64,000 nucleotides of DNA from Montifringilla adamsi (taxonomy: Eukaryota; Chordata; Aves; Passeriformes; Passeridae), in assembly GCA_017590115.1 (NCBI GenBank), contig JAGGNK010010226.1, positions 4,809,732 through 4,873,731 on the forward strand, in the 5' to 3' direction. The notes under the pieces were generated by a model. It saw only the letters and a list, made by a program, of their open reading frames with translations, ran no database searches and was not told the DNA's origin. Positions within the stretch are counted from its first letter, which is position 1. The number at the start of each line of letters is the position of its first letter. Positions 36,011-47,807 of this stretch are shown one piece after another. A program made the translations under genes and the position numbers.

Positions 36011-37329
36011 GGTAAATGTAAGGAACAATATAGTTTAGTGATGTGAGACAGATAAATAAATTTAAATTAAAAAGTTTAGAGTTACGATATTTCTTTTCTC
36101 ATAAAATTTCCATCCCAACAGCACTTTGGTGATGTTTTTGAAAATTACTTCTAAAGTAATGTTGGGGTATGGGAAAAGATATAGGAAATATGTTCAACAT
36201 AATATTGTCAGATTCTGACCACTACCAAAGAACAGACCTTTTAAAAGTTCCCTAGTAATTTATCATTGTGATGTCCCTGAAAATTTATTTCTTTATTGTC
36301 CATTGTTTCAGATTTTCAAACACAGCTAACACATACATGTTCAATAAAGTCTGATGTGATGCAGAAATGTCCAACAGAGTCTGCAGAGATCCTGTAATAA
36401 CATTGATACCACTTAGGAGTTAACTCAGAGGCCTGATGATAATTAAAAATGTCAGCATCATTACATACTGTGTTTCTCAAATATGAAAGAAGAGGTTGAG
36501 TCTCATATTTGCATAATTTACATAACAGCCATCTAATTTTGGTGATTGAATTGGCGACACCTGGGATTGCTAAACCTTTGGGTTTTTTCTTTCTAAAAGT
36601 CCACAGTGTCATACCCAGAGAATTTCTCAAATCCTATCAGTGTATTGAAGTTCCACTATGGGTATTGAAATCCAAAATGCCTGAGAAATAAAATCTTATT
36701 GGGGTTGTTCACATCATTTGTTTTAAGTATGATGGCAGCTGATAGGGATGGAACACAGAGAGCTTTTCTCACTTTATTGTTCTCGCTTGACTCCTGCTAG
36801 GAAGATAAATGGCAATGTTGTCAGTCAAAAATATTTTAATATTAAGTTTTGTCTCTCAAGTGGGACCAAATGATATTACAGCTTTGCATCAATTATCTTA
36901 TTACTAGCTTTTAGGAACTGTAAATTGTGTTTTCCAAAATGAACTCAGTTCCACAGAACCAACCATTAATATTGCAACCAGGCAACTTTCTCTCTTACTT
37001 TAGTTCATCTCTAATTTTGGTAAACCAAAAATAACCAAGGAGTACATCCAAGAAGACCCTTCATGCTTTAGGTAACTAACTTAAATTCCATTTTGAACCT
37101 TTGCCACATAATTTAAAATGCTAAATCTTTCAAGGTTTACATTATAAATATTTTTCTGGTGTTATCAGCTGGAGTTTTGTGGAGGGAGGCAGTTGCCTTT
37201 TATTTTTACGTTAATATTATAATATATAGACGGAGAATTTTTATATTAAATACTAAATTGTTTTGTTAGTGTTGCTGTAATGAATTAAAAAACCACTGTG
37301 GCCTAGGGTAATATCTCACCTCATGGGAA
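36011..37329. other. AT-rich noncoding stretch, no gene seen
   Basis: No gene or recognisable repeat is seen. The minus frame at 36316-36630 (104 codons) has no recognisable domain and is overlapped by an open plus-strand frame. Confidence 0.5.
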
Positions 37330-37800
37330 ATACAGCTGTCATGGGACAAGAGGGGAGGTCTTCTCATGAATAGCTTAAACAGTAGGATTAAGTGATCAGC
37401 TTCAACAAAAGTAGAGGTTTAACAGCAGAGTCCCTCAGGGAGCTCTGCTGGGATATCTGCTGCTCAACATAAATGATCTAGAAAAAAGGGAATAATGAGG
37501 TGACTAAATGTTCTGGTGACATAAAATTGTTTAAAATAATAGTGATGAAAACCGGCTACCAGGAGTTGCAGTGGTTTTCAAGGTATCAATCAACTATGGG
37601 ACAAGGAGCAAATGAACATCACTGTGGATAGGAGTAAGATAATGTACATGAAAGAGGGAAAATCTCTTTATTATGGATACAGAGTGATGGTCACTAGCCA
37701 AGCTGTTATCATTCTGAAGAGATATTTAATTGTCATTGCCCATAATCCTAGGAAAACATTAATAGCCTAACACTCAGTGACAGGCAAAGGCTGAGAAGAA
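37330..37800 (+). mobile_element. old CR1 LINE fragment from the reverse-transcriptase region
   Basis: Around 37425-37480 the sequence encodes a degenerate form of the CR1 polymerase motif V-P-Q-G followed by L-L...N-I-N-D-L, the region before the catalytic F-A-D-D box. The box itself is damaged here (GTGACATAAAATTG in place of the usual GCTGATGACACCAAG). Further on, 37590-37660 (AATGAACATCACTGTGG, then GATAATGTACATGAAAGAGG) keeps the order of the AAGTGC...CTGCACTTGGGG segment. The frame is interrupted by several stops and small indels. The limits are approximate. This copy is much older than those at 44 and 47 kb. Confidence 0.55.
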
Positions 37801-37935
37801 TAAGAAAAAAAGCAGCCAAGGGAAAGAATAGAGAGTAAAAGAAACCACCATTATGGCATCACGTACAGTCATGACACAGTCATATAGTGAATTACAGATT
37901 CATTTCAGTTTCCTCAGTTAAAAGCCAGGATTGTC

Positions 37936-38054
37936 AATGAAATACAAGATAAAGATTTCAATTGTCTCATTTTTCTATGCACTTTCTGGCAAAAAAAAAT
38001 GTAGTTTGAATAAGATAAATTGAATATTTGTGTGTGTGTATATATATATATATA
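37936..38054 (+). repeat. direct repeat copy B (partner at 35017-35130)
   Basis: This is the second copy of the ~115-bp repeat, in the same orientation and 2.9 kb downstream. Its 3' end has expanded into a (TG)n(TA)n run where copy A has TGTTTGTATGTATATATA. An A run is also longer here. The boundary falls at AATGAARTA on the left in both copies. Confidence 0.75.
38030..38054 (+). repeat. (TG)n(TA)n microsatellite
   Basis: About five TG units are followed by about eight TA units, at the end of repeat copy B. It is likely to be length-variable. Confidence 0.9.
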
Positions 38055-38504
38055 AAGGCAGGGCTAAAAAAATCCCAAAAGTCTGGATTGCTCTCAGTAC
38101 TAAATAAACCCTGACATACTGGTTTGGCAAAGTGAACTCTTAGACATTTAAAATCATGAATAAAGAATGATTATTTATATTTTTTACATCAAAATTACAA
38201 AACCCAAAGTTAGTAGACAGAAGCATTAATACCAAAATACATACTTTTTCAGTGTAATTGTGGAGTTTGTTGCCATTTGTTGCAATGCTTTGGATCTTCA
38301 ATGGGCTTAAAATCTGCACCATGGAAAAGGGGCCCCAGCAGGCTACTCTTAAAATGCTAAATTACTGCCTTCAGCTGAAATGCCAGGTGAGGAAAAGACA
38401 TAAGAAATAGGAGGAAAGGCATAAGAAATATCTGGAGAGGTCCTACTTATGCATCAGGAGCAAAAGGTTGGCTTGATGAAAGTTTCAGTCAAAGTGGTTT
38501 TATT

Positions 38505-38645
38505 ATCTTGGGTGGCTTCTTTCTAATTACAGCATGTCTGCTTCCCATCTGTGAAATGGGGCTAAAAATACATACTACTCTTACTTTGGAAGCATGTTAA
38601 AATTTGTGATTTTCTGTGATGTCTTTAAAGGTGCGTAAGGTACAG
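38505..38645 (-). mobile_element. MIR-like SINE relic
   Basis: CTTCCCATCTGTGAAATGGGGCTAAAAATACA is split here only for length: CTTCCCATCTGTGAAATG then GGGCTAAAAATACATACTAC. This is the reverse of the MIR segment around GATGGGGAAACTGAGG. It is followed by a region ending GTCTTTAAAGGTGCGTAAGG, the reverse of the CTTTACA-type 5' part. It is diverged but unusually readable in its core. Confidence 0.55.
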
Positions 38646-41600
38646 AAGTGGGGGTTTTGTTTGATTGCAAAAATACTCTGACATTTGCTTGTGATTAAAT
38701 GATTTTAAACATCTTCTAAATAGCTTGGAGACAACTTCATCTAGTTATAGTGGCTTCTAAGGAGAAATGACTTTGAGTAGAAATTGTATTGACATGCTCA
38801 TTCTGCACTCCATCCTTTGTGTTTATTGAGGTGAGGCTGTTAATGTTCTCTTTGGGCCAGCCTCTGCCTACATATGCAGAAATCTATAAAATCACAATTA
38901 GACTGCATTTTGGTATAAATAAATGGCAAGCATTCTGCTATTCCCAGGACACTTTAACTCGAGCATTTTTCAGACTCCTGTTTCCCCTGTCCTTAGCGCA
39001 GAGGTGGTGGATCCTAAAGACACTCTCTCAGCTGCAGCATTTTCCAAAGCCTCTTTTTGCAGCAACTGCTCAAATATCTGCCTGATGAGTTTTTTTCTAA
39101 CTTGCCTGCTAATGAAGGAGGTGGAGAAAAGCCATTGTGTCTATTACTTGGCATGCAAGCACCATTTTCTAGGGAGTGGTGCCTTGACCTGCAAAAGATT
39201 TCCATATTCCCTCTAAAAGGTTATTGCTGCCAGCCTTGTTCAGAGGGATTAATCTCTGCTAAGAACTTCTCGAATTTACTCTCTAGGCAGCTGGAAGGCT
39301 ATAGAACAAAGGGGTTTTCTAATACATCATAATTACACAAACACCTGTGTTGAGCAACCTTGCACTGAGTTCCCCAAATTTTTTTTCAGCTGTTCATCAA
39401 TGCTCAACACTCCTCATCTGCAATTTGGTGGTCTAATGGGTGAGCACAGGATGCAGTGAAGTACAGATGGGACTTCTAGATCCAAGACATTTAGAGAAAA
39501 GTGCCCAGAAATACCTGCTCACATTATTGATTTTGATATAGTTTTACAACTTGCTTTGTAACATAAAACTGCTTAATTTCAATGTAAGGGCAAAACTAGA
39601 ACTAGACATAATGTAATTTACAGGTGTTCTCTTCAGATTACGTAAAAAAACCTTAAAAGATTATTTGTTTGACTCAATATATGAGTGCCACCCTGCACAG
39701 TACTGTGTACAAAGTGTCTTTTTAAAGATTTTGTTTACTTTTCCAGATTGTTCAAGTGGCTTTTAGAATCATACATATTTTAGAGTTTCCAAATCTCAAA
39801 GCTGTTCTTTACCAAAGATATTCCTAGTATCACATTTTTTTGTGAAGTCATCTTTAAAAAGATAAATATTCAACACTGGATTTGAAAGTTCATCACAATG
39901 ATTTTTGAGAATGTATTCAGTGATCCATTTTGTCTTCAGCCACTAAATAGAATTCATTTTTAGATGGGCAATAACTCTTTCCCTATGTCTGAACTTCTCT
40001 CTAAAACTTACTAAGAACAGGAACATCTTAACAAATTAGTATATTCTTAGTTTTTCTCACATTAACATTATCTGGTATCATCAACATAGACTAATCAAAC
40101 ACTTTTAACATTATTAACACAGGAGACTTCCTTCTCTTCACACTAACTTACAGCATTTTTTTTTACTGTGATTCAAATTATTTGAAAATCTAAGCCTACT
40201 AATGAGTTTAAACGTTGAGATTATTTAAAGAACAGGATCTTTCAATTCAGCATTAATGTAATTTTCTTTTAAGAGCAACACTAGTACTGGAAATCAGAAT
40301 GTTCAAAATTCTCACAACATTAAAGCAACTAAAAATCTGTGTATTGACATAAAGTTTCTGGCCTGAAGCTGGCATGAAATTGGAGAGATTAATTTGAATC
40401 ATGTCAGAATTTGTGTGAGAACATATATAAGAGAAACTGTAGGAATAAAAAAACCAGACCATCCTGCCCAGATTTCTCTCTACAGCAGGGTATTCATCCA
40501 GAATACAAGTCCAAAACCAGAGCAATAATTTTCCAGGGCACTCTTACAACCTCCTACACCACAAAGGATTTCCAATGGTAAGGTGGTCCCTTTGTACTAA
40601 GCATGCTTAATTTAGTTTTTTTTCACTCAGATTTGTCCAAGTTCTTTTTGAATCCATGAAGACATTTAGCATTACCTTTTAGAAAATTAGGAGTAATCAC
40701 AAAGACTGGAGGTTTGGCTCAGTTTTTTCTGTCTCGGTTTTTAATCTGTTTAGTAAAGAATCTGCCTACTACAAATCATGGGGATAGGGAATATCATTAC
40801 AAAAACCCAAGCTGTTAAACCATGAGGCTGACAAGGGATTAATTCCTAAATATTGCCTAGGGCTTGCAGAGGATTTTAACAGTTTGGAATTAAAGACTGA
40901 TGGAGTGGTTGCAGCTCAGCCATGATGTGTTTTGTCCCAGAATGTGACTTGTGCCCAAACAAGCTGCAGACAGAGAAGGGTGACACTAAGCTAAAGCAGA
41001 AGAGGTCTCCCTCTTTAAAGTTTTCTTCTAGAGTTTCAGGTCTCACAGAAAGTCAACTTTCCTATTCAAGTCAGAAAAAATAAGCAAAATATTTCTATGT
41101 TGTACTCACTGCACTTAACCAAGACAGACTTTTTTCATACATGTGGAGGAAACTGAAAACACTCTTTGTCTTACTTGTTCTCACAACTCCTTTTAATTTT
41201 GGGATCCTCTATTCAGTTTTACTGTTCTCTGCATCCTTTACTTTTCATTGAAGTACTCAGTGATTGTTTTAGATTACTACATAGGCACACATTTTTCATA
41301 ATTCACAAGAACATGTTCTGAAAACACACACCTGTTCAGACATAATTCTGGAATAAATAATATCATTCACAGCACTATCCAACAATAAGACAAAGCAATA
41401 CTCAAAATTGGACTATGGGGGTTTGCTTGGTTGGGGTTTCTTAAAAATACAAGCCTGCAACCAAAAGTGTTATGATTTTAAATATATATTTGCAAAGAAC
41501 AAAATTACCGTGTATGAGAAATATTATGGCATTGACCTAAGGGTTATGTTATTTAAATTGCAGTTACAAAATTCCCCTTTTTTTTTTTTTTTTAATGTGG

Positions 41601-43880
41601 GATTTTTACTTCTCTTATTCTCATATTAGCTACTTAACATCACAGGTAAAATACTTTTTTCTCCTGGTAGAATTCTAGTCCAGACACTTGATTTCCAGTT
41701 TGACATTACTCTGTAGTAAGATAGCTACACCTGTGAACTTTCACTTGAGTTATATATGTTTTTTCTTTAAATGATAAACCTCTTTGAGCACAGTTCTCCT
41801 TGCAGATTTTCTCTTCTTCTCATCTTGCTACTATTTGACTCTCAAATCTAATAAGTTTGAAGAATCTGCATATGGTACAAAAAGACTTAATGATTAATAT
41901 TTAATTCTGAATCTTTTTTAGCATAGAGAAACAGAAATATTCTTCAATTTTATCTCTCAAAGTGAGATATTTTCAATACCATTAATTCACTTTCTTACTT
42001 TTTTAACCTTCCCTGTGAAATATCTTATGTCAGTACTAGCATTATATGTACACATAGTACACTAAAGAAATTATATTTCCTTATGACAGTGAAACTTTTT
42101 GGTTTTGGGTGTTGGAAGGGTATTTTTTAATTTATTTTATTTTAAAAAATGATATAATTAATAAACTGAAAAAGATCTGTTAAACTTTAACATTTCATTC
42201 CATCAGCTTGTGTTTGACTGGAAGGCAGTTATTGAAATAGACATCTCCTTTCATTAACAGTGTACAAAAGTTAATTCATGTGTAACCTGCAATTAGGCTA
42301 TAAAAGATGCTTATGCTTACAACAGGGTAAGATTTTCTGAGTAAGAATCCTTCATTTTTTCACTGGTAGTTGTCTAGGTTTTAGGGACAAGCACTTTGTG
42401 CTGCTTACTGGTGGGAAAAAAATAAAATTACTCATAAAGGAGAAAACCAGAATGAACTCACGTTTATGACACTAAAATTTTCAAATGAAAGGACCTATGA
42501 AAAAATGAAGATATTATAGATATAACAACACTGTTGGACATTGTTCCTTTTTTGAATTTAAATAGTAAGTCTTTCTAATCTGACTGAAGGGAAGTGATGA
42601 TGCTTTTAGCAGCAGATGGAAAAGACAGAAGACAGACAATAGTATTTCAAAGCAGTACAGCTTGTTCTGTGTGCTTGCAGCACAGCTTGTTCCACAGCAC
42701 TGGGGGCAAATAGTTCTACATCTAAAAGCTCTTCAGCCCTTTAGGGGAAATGTGCCAGATCTCCAAGAAAAAGAAATTGCCTGGGAAGAAATATGCTGGG
42801 GTGTGGGAGAAGCAGACACAGGTCAAATAGTCCAAGATGAGGGGGAAATCTGTGTGGTTTATCCCTTCTATGGTGAGAATATCCCAAAGACACCAGCTAA
42901 CTACTCTCTGCTAAGTTGTATTTATAAATTTTGTCAAAGTAAAACATATCTGACGCCCTTGAAAAACAGCACAAATGTTAAAAATAATACACAAGTCACT
43001 ACAGGGTTACAAAACTGAAGAAGTCAGTGAAAAAACTGTATCACAAGTTTTCTGCCCATAAAAATATCCTTTGATCATAATTATCTTCTGAATCATCAAC
43101 ATGGCCTTATATTTAGCAACAATTTTACAAAATATAATCATGCTTTAAAATCTCAAATTTCATACAACAAACCTTGACTGGCAAAAATTAAAGTACTAGA
43201 GGGAACGAATACCATGTACTTGGAGTCTGTCACAACTTGACAGACATTTCTGTAAAACAGATATATTAAACACAAAGTCAGATTCATTTCTCATGAGAAC
43301 ATGGACATAAAATTAAATAATTTGATCTCATGAAAAGGACTATGGCACAATAAAAATAGGTATCCCATTTCAAAAGGTAACAAAATCCTCCTTATGGAGT
43401 CTGCTCTAAAACTAGAAGAAATTTAGTAAGTTGTTTTTTATAAATATCCTTGCTGAATCATTGTTAAACCATTGCTTACTCTCATTAAAGGGTTCAAACA
43501 TATTCTGACTACAACACACTTTCTCCACCGTGTCATTTGAGGTCATAACACATTAATTTATGCCATTTCTGTAAGCAATATTTAGGCTAGGAGAATTAAA
43601 GCTGACAGAAGTCATCCTCTCATAAAATGCTTTTGAGGAGACTGAAGAACGGGATCAGATCACATGCAAGGCTGTCTAGAAAAAAAAACAGGAAAGCTGT
43701 TTCTTTTCAATAAAATTTAGCCAAAAAAACCTACATTTTACCATTTTGCATAAGTCAGATTTTCTACAGAGCATCCTTGTATTTAAACCAGTAGAACCAA
43801 ACAGTACAATTAACAGCCTGTTACATATAAGCTGCATTTCAGTGGCCTTTGATTGACCAACACATTTGTCCTATAAATTG
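38646..43880. other. AT-rich noncoding stretch, no gene seen
   Basis: About 5.2 kb is without a supported gene. Overlapping plus frames at 38789-39085, 38923-39216 and 39057-39332 lie in a GC-richer patch at about 38980-39300 but show no recognised domain and compete with a minus frame. The plus frame at 42662-43018 (118 codons) is not recognised. A T run of 16 lies at 41578-41593. Confidence 0.5.
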
Positions 43881-44112
43881 TCCTGAGTTGGAAGGAACCA
43901 AGCAGGGTCACTGAATGAATCTCCTGGCCCTGCACAGGACAACCCAGGAGTCACACCACGTGCCTGAGAGCATTGTCCAAACACTTCTTGAACTCTGTCA
44001 GGCCTGGTGCTGTGCCCACTTCCCTGGGGAGCCTGTTCCAGTGCCCAAACACCCTCTGGGTGAAGAATCTTTTCCCAATATCCATCCTAAACCTGCCCTC
44101 GTGCCACTGCTT
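43881..44112 (-). mobile_element. CR1 LINE 3'-end fragment, fairly well preserved
   Basis: On the plus strand it begins TCCTGAGTTGGAAGGAACC and continues through CTCCTGGCCCTGCACAGGAC, GAGCATTGTCCAAACACTTC, CCTGGGGAGCCTGTTCCAGT and GTGAAGAATCTTTTCCCAAT. This is the reversed 3' part of avian CR1 (end of the reverse-transcriptase frame plus 3' UTR). It is 5'-truncated in the usual CR1 way. The overlapping plus-strand frames of about 80 codons are incidental. The high similarity to the typical avian CR1 sequence marks it as younger than the relics at 24, 37 and 49 kb. Confidence 0.9.
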
Positions 44113-46589
44113 ATGTCATCAGGATGCAGAACAATTCATTTTAGAGGGGTGGTATAATTATGAAACAGCGACACATTTTTTCTTATTTTTAAACTGCTAT
44201 ACAAATGTATAAAGTATCTGAGAAAAGAACTTGGGAAAAATTCAATCTCTACAACAATGACATTAAGAGCTTCTGTATTTGTAAAGTGTAGGTTATAAAT
44301 ATTAGAGTTATAATTCCTTTATTAATCATTAATTGCTGTTAAATTAGTAACCAATTAATAAACAACTATTTTTAATAATTATCATTAATAAGTCTCAAAT
44401 ATTGATAATATTGTGGTTTGCTTTTTTCCCACACCTCTGCAAGACTATCACAGAGAAATAATTGCTTGCAAAGGACCCAATTACAAGTTTTAAATCAGAT
44501 GTAATAATTTTGAGGAAATATCAAGCAGCATATGTTTGCATTTCTTGAATTCAAATTTGTAAAACAGTTCAACAGTTGGATGGTTTAAAAAATTATTCTG
44601 AAATACGTAATTAATATGCCCTGGGTTTCACTCATGGAGTTCAAAACATAATTGCCTTTCTAGAAGTGAGAAAAGCGTGGGATGGCATAGGAAGGATACA
44701 GAAAACACCTCTCATAGCTTGGGAGGAGAAACAACCAAATATAACTATTCTAGTTCAGAATTTTGTACTTCAGAGCACATTGCCTCTTCCAGTGGAGTAC
44801 TATTTCCTTTTCAATGGAAGATTTGTAGTATGGAATCTGCATCATATCTTACTGAACTGGGACTCTGGTTCAAATTAAACATTAGTTAAAAGAGATCATG
44901 TTATACTGAAAGGAGCTAAAAATGCAGTTTTGAGGAGTTTTTTTTTTTTTGTGGTTGCTGTTTGAGTGTTTAAAGGTCTAAAAAAAATCATTAGAAATAT
45001 GTCTTTTAATGACTAAGATAGTTTTGCCTTCAGTAGCAGCAAAGGAAAAGCTTTGCAAACTAGAATTTATGATGATTGAGTTTGTAACCAATGACATTTA
45101 AATCTCTTGTGAGTGAATGATATGTCTAGCAGTTAATAAGGGGGAGATCTTGGATAAAGCCTGCTAGTAATAAGTAAAACTTAATGAGAGAAGTTATGGA
45201 TGTGGTTCCTATCCCTGTATTTAGGCATCAGTCACAATAAATTTAGTTTAAAATTCTTTACTCAATGACCTGCAAAGCACAGTTTGGTGTACTCTATTTC
45301 TATGAACAAGAAGGTGAAAAGTAGAAACTGAATTATTTGAAGCAACTAGACTTATCTTTCCTCTAACTAAGCACAATAAACAGCCATTATAGCCCTCCAT
45401 TAACACATTAATATTATTTATTATTTCTATGTACCACTTCACAAAAATATATCTTGTTTTATATTGTTTTGTTAGTGCAATGTTTATTCCCTGTATCTTG
45501 AGTTACAAAATATAAATGTATTTTAGTAGTACATTGTATTTTATCTATGCAGTAGAGGGATTTTATTGAAAATATATATAAACTTTATTTCTTTTGTTGG
45601 TTATGGCTTTAGAAATTGTTGATATAAAACTTGGAACTTGAATTTTAGGTGCACATGCTAGTTCTTCCATTACTTTCCTTTCTAGTGAAACTTTCACTTG
45701 TTCAATGTACTACAGGAGACAGATGAAATGAAACAATGCCAAGGTAAAAAGAAAGGAAGAAAAGTAAAATTAATTAAGCAACAATTAATTGTCTGTTAAA
45801 GTAGCCACAAATGGGAATATTTTATTTCAAAGCAAAGTTTAAATTTATTTGCAAAGAGTTTCAGTCATTCAATAGCAGGAAATTAAAAAAGAGGGAACCT
45901 GGATGCACCTCTGAAGACTTCAACTGTTCTTTGTATGTTTATAGTTTCACTTGAAAATTGTCTTACTGAAGTTCATAAGGAGTCACAGGAAAAAACCCTC
46001 AAGTGCGTCAGACACACTAAGTAGTGCTGTAGTGACAGATTGCATTTTTCAAACTAAGTTTTTTTCTTTATCCTTACAAGTTAAACCTACTAGAGGTATG
46101 TAATTTCATAGAAGTAGAAAAAAAACTTCAGTTGGGCAATTAGATTAATACAGAATAGTATTTACTTCTATTGAAATATACTGACACACTGAAGTTTAGC
46201 TTCTCATATAATTTTGCTGATTCAGGAATTAGATATTGCATAATTTATCAGTCATAATTAAGATTTTCATAGCTGCTGAGGAGATTTAGTCACATTTATT
46301 TCCCTTCCATGTATATCTGAAGTCCCTTAAATAGCATTAAAAGCATTAAAAAAAATCTGTCAATACCTAATTTACATATATGCAATGGTCCAAACAAGAA
46401 AATGCAAATAGATGAAAATATCACACTCATTTGCACTTTCATGCATAAGTTCTCTTCGCTACAATTGTATTTATTTTATGGTATAAAGGTTATGTACTGT
46501 CTACTAAAATACAGTTAGAGATTCCTGAATAGCTGGGTTATTTTTCAATTAAATCTCTTAATGATATGCACAAAGCAAGCAGAAATGTT
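44113..46589. other. AT-rich noncoding stretch, no gene seen
   Basis: There is no supported gene. Two overlapping plus frames at 44666-44889 are short and unrecognised. A T run of 13 lies at 44938-44950. The rest is AT-rich single-copy DNA. Confidence 0.5.
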
Positions 46590-47094
46590 TATTGTGTTAT
46601 TGAAGGGAGATTCAGGGAGGTGATTCTCCTCCTTTACTCAGCCCCAGTGAGGTCATGCCTCAAATATTGTATCCAGTTCTGGTCTCCACAGTTCAAGAAA
46701 GACAAGGAGTTACTGGAGTGGGTGCAGCAAAGGCCACAAAATGATTAAAGGACTGGAGCACCTTTCTAATTAGGAGAGACTGTGGGAGCTGGGCCTGTTC
46801 AGGGTGGAGAAGAGAAGCCTGAGAGGGGATCTCATCAATGCACATAAATATCTCAAAATCAGGGGCCAAGAGGCTGCTGCCAGACTTCTCAGCGTTGCCC
46901 AGTGACAGGACAGGGGGTAAAAGCCATAAAAGAGAACTCAAGATGCTTTATGCCAACATGAGGAAGAACTTTTGTATATTGAGAGCTGCAGAGTCCTGGA
47001 ATAGCTGCCAGGGAGGTTGTGGGGTCTCCCTCTCTGGAGACATCCAAACCCACCTGGACAGATTCCTGTGTCACCCGCTTGAGGTGCCCCTGCC
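46590..47094 (+). mobile_element. CR1 LINE, 5' segment of a copy split by an LTR
   Basis: This is the C-terminal end of CR1 ORF2 in sense orientation. The frame from 46566 encodes a CR1-type end (L-Y-S-A then Y-C-I-Q-F-W-S-P-Q-F-K-K-D), followed by the conserved GGACTGGAGCACCTTTC, CCTGTTCAGGGTGGAGAAGA and GTTGTGGGGTCTCCCTCTCT blocks. The frame is broken by substitutions and small indels, so no enzyme can be made. The copy is 5'-truncated near 46590. It stops at CCTGCC (47089-47094), where an LTR begins, and resumes at 47737. Confidence 0.92.
47089..47094 (+). repeat. target site duplication, left copy (CCTGCC)
   Basis: The hexamer CCTGCC just before the LTR is repeated exactly at 47737-47742 just after it. 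Removing the LTR and one hexamer restores the normal CR1 order GACCCTGCCTTGGCAG, here GTGCCCCTGCC joined to TTGGCAG. Six base pairs is typical of class II (ERVK-like) integration. Confidence 0.9.
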
Positions 47095-47183
47095 TCTCGG
47101 GTTCCCTAACGTCAGGATGACCCCGAGCCAGCCTGATGGTCGAAGAAAGAGTCGGAGTTCTTCGTTTGTAGTTCTCAAGGTCA

Positions 47184-47189
47184 TTTATT
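47184..47189 (-). promoter_or_regulatory. polyadenylation signal AATAAA of the solo LTR
   Basis: TTTATT on the plus strand gives AATAAA on the minus strand, about 95 bp downstream of the LTR TATA motif in LTR direction, as expected for the R region. Confidence 0.7.
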
Positions 47190-47283
47190 GTTGCTTATCT
47201 AAGATGTTTTTTCTCCGGCCTGCCACAAACCTGTCTGGCAGGTCGGTCTGAGGCACACTACATGCCTCACAGGCTGGTGCTAT

Positions 47284-47293
47284 CTTTTATACT
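47284..47293 (-). promoter_or_regulatory. TATA motif of the solo LTR
   Basis: The minus strand reads AGTATAAAAG. Its spacing to the AATAAA signal fits an LTR core promoter. There is no evidence of present activity. Confidence 0.6.
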
Positions 47294-47736
47294 AAAAACT
47301 ACCTATACTATGTTTACAGTTATTTTCCAATACCTATCACCTATGTTAGACAGTGACTTTCTACTCTAAACCAATCTGTGAGTGCCAACATCATCCAGAA
47401 CATGGATGCCAGGGAGAAGAAAGAAGGAGGACTGGGCATGCCCAAATCCCTCCATCTTGGAACCCCTGACCCCCATGTACAGAATTTCAAAACCCCCTGT
47501 ACAAGGTTCTAAACCCCCCTATACATGGTTCCAAAATTTTCCCTTCACCCCGTGCTTACTACTACAATGCTACTTAGACTTTTGTGACCTGTGACTCTTC
47601 ATACAAGGTTGGTAATTTCTCCCAGGGGCTAAGATCGAATCCCCAAGTGTTTTTGGCCTTCTGCCAGGGCTCATCAGCCCCCTGTCAGGAGCCCAAGCCA
47701 TCCAGGTCACCCAGAGGTGTGTCCTGGGCTCCGACA

Positions 47737-47742
47737 CCTGCC
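47737..47742 (+). repeat. target site duplication, right copy (CCTGCC)
   Basis: This is an exact copy of the hexamer at 47089-47094, directly after the LTR end CCGACA. Confidence 0.9.
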
Positions 47743-47807
47743 TTGGCAGAGGGACTGGGCTGGATGATCTCCAGGGATCCCTTCCAGCCGAAACTATTCA
47801 GTGATCC
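47737..47807 (+). mobile_element. CR1 LINE, 3' segment after the LTR
   Basis: It resumes with CCTGCCTTGGCAGAGGGACT, then GGGCTGGATGATCTCC and CCCTTCCAGCCGAAACTATT, ending near GTGATCC. This is the canonical CR1 3' end with one degraded octamer repeat. Together with 46590-47088 it forms one element of about 570 bp before interruption. Confidence 0.92.

Larger units (their letters stand above)
47095..47736 (-). mobile_element. solo ERV LTR (642 bp) inserted in a CR1
   Basis: Read on the minus strand it starts TGTCGGAGCCCAGGACACAC and ends ...GAACCCGAGA, where the last bases differ by one from the CCGACA expected by symmetry with TGTCGG. A TATA motif (AGTATAAAAG, about 47284-47293) is followed about 100 bp later by a polyadenylation signal AATAAA (47184-47189), then U5. 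An exact 6-bp duplication flanks it. No internal retroviral sequence is present, so it is a solo LTR left by recombination between two LTRs. It is a different family from the LTRs at 10.7 and 26.4 kb. The 6-bp duplication suggests class II; the exact subfamily is not assigned. Confidence 0.92.

Noticed and set aside
42662..43018. 118-codon plus-strand frame
   Set aside because: No family recognised, it starts and ends in AT-rich DNA, and it has no supporting context.
43915..44212. Two plus-strand frames of about 80 codons
   Set aside because: They are antisense to a CR1 3' end.
46838..47251. 137-codon plus-strand open frame
   Set aside because: It runs through the end of a CR1 and into an antisense LTR, so it is a chance chimera of two repeats.
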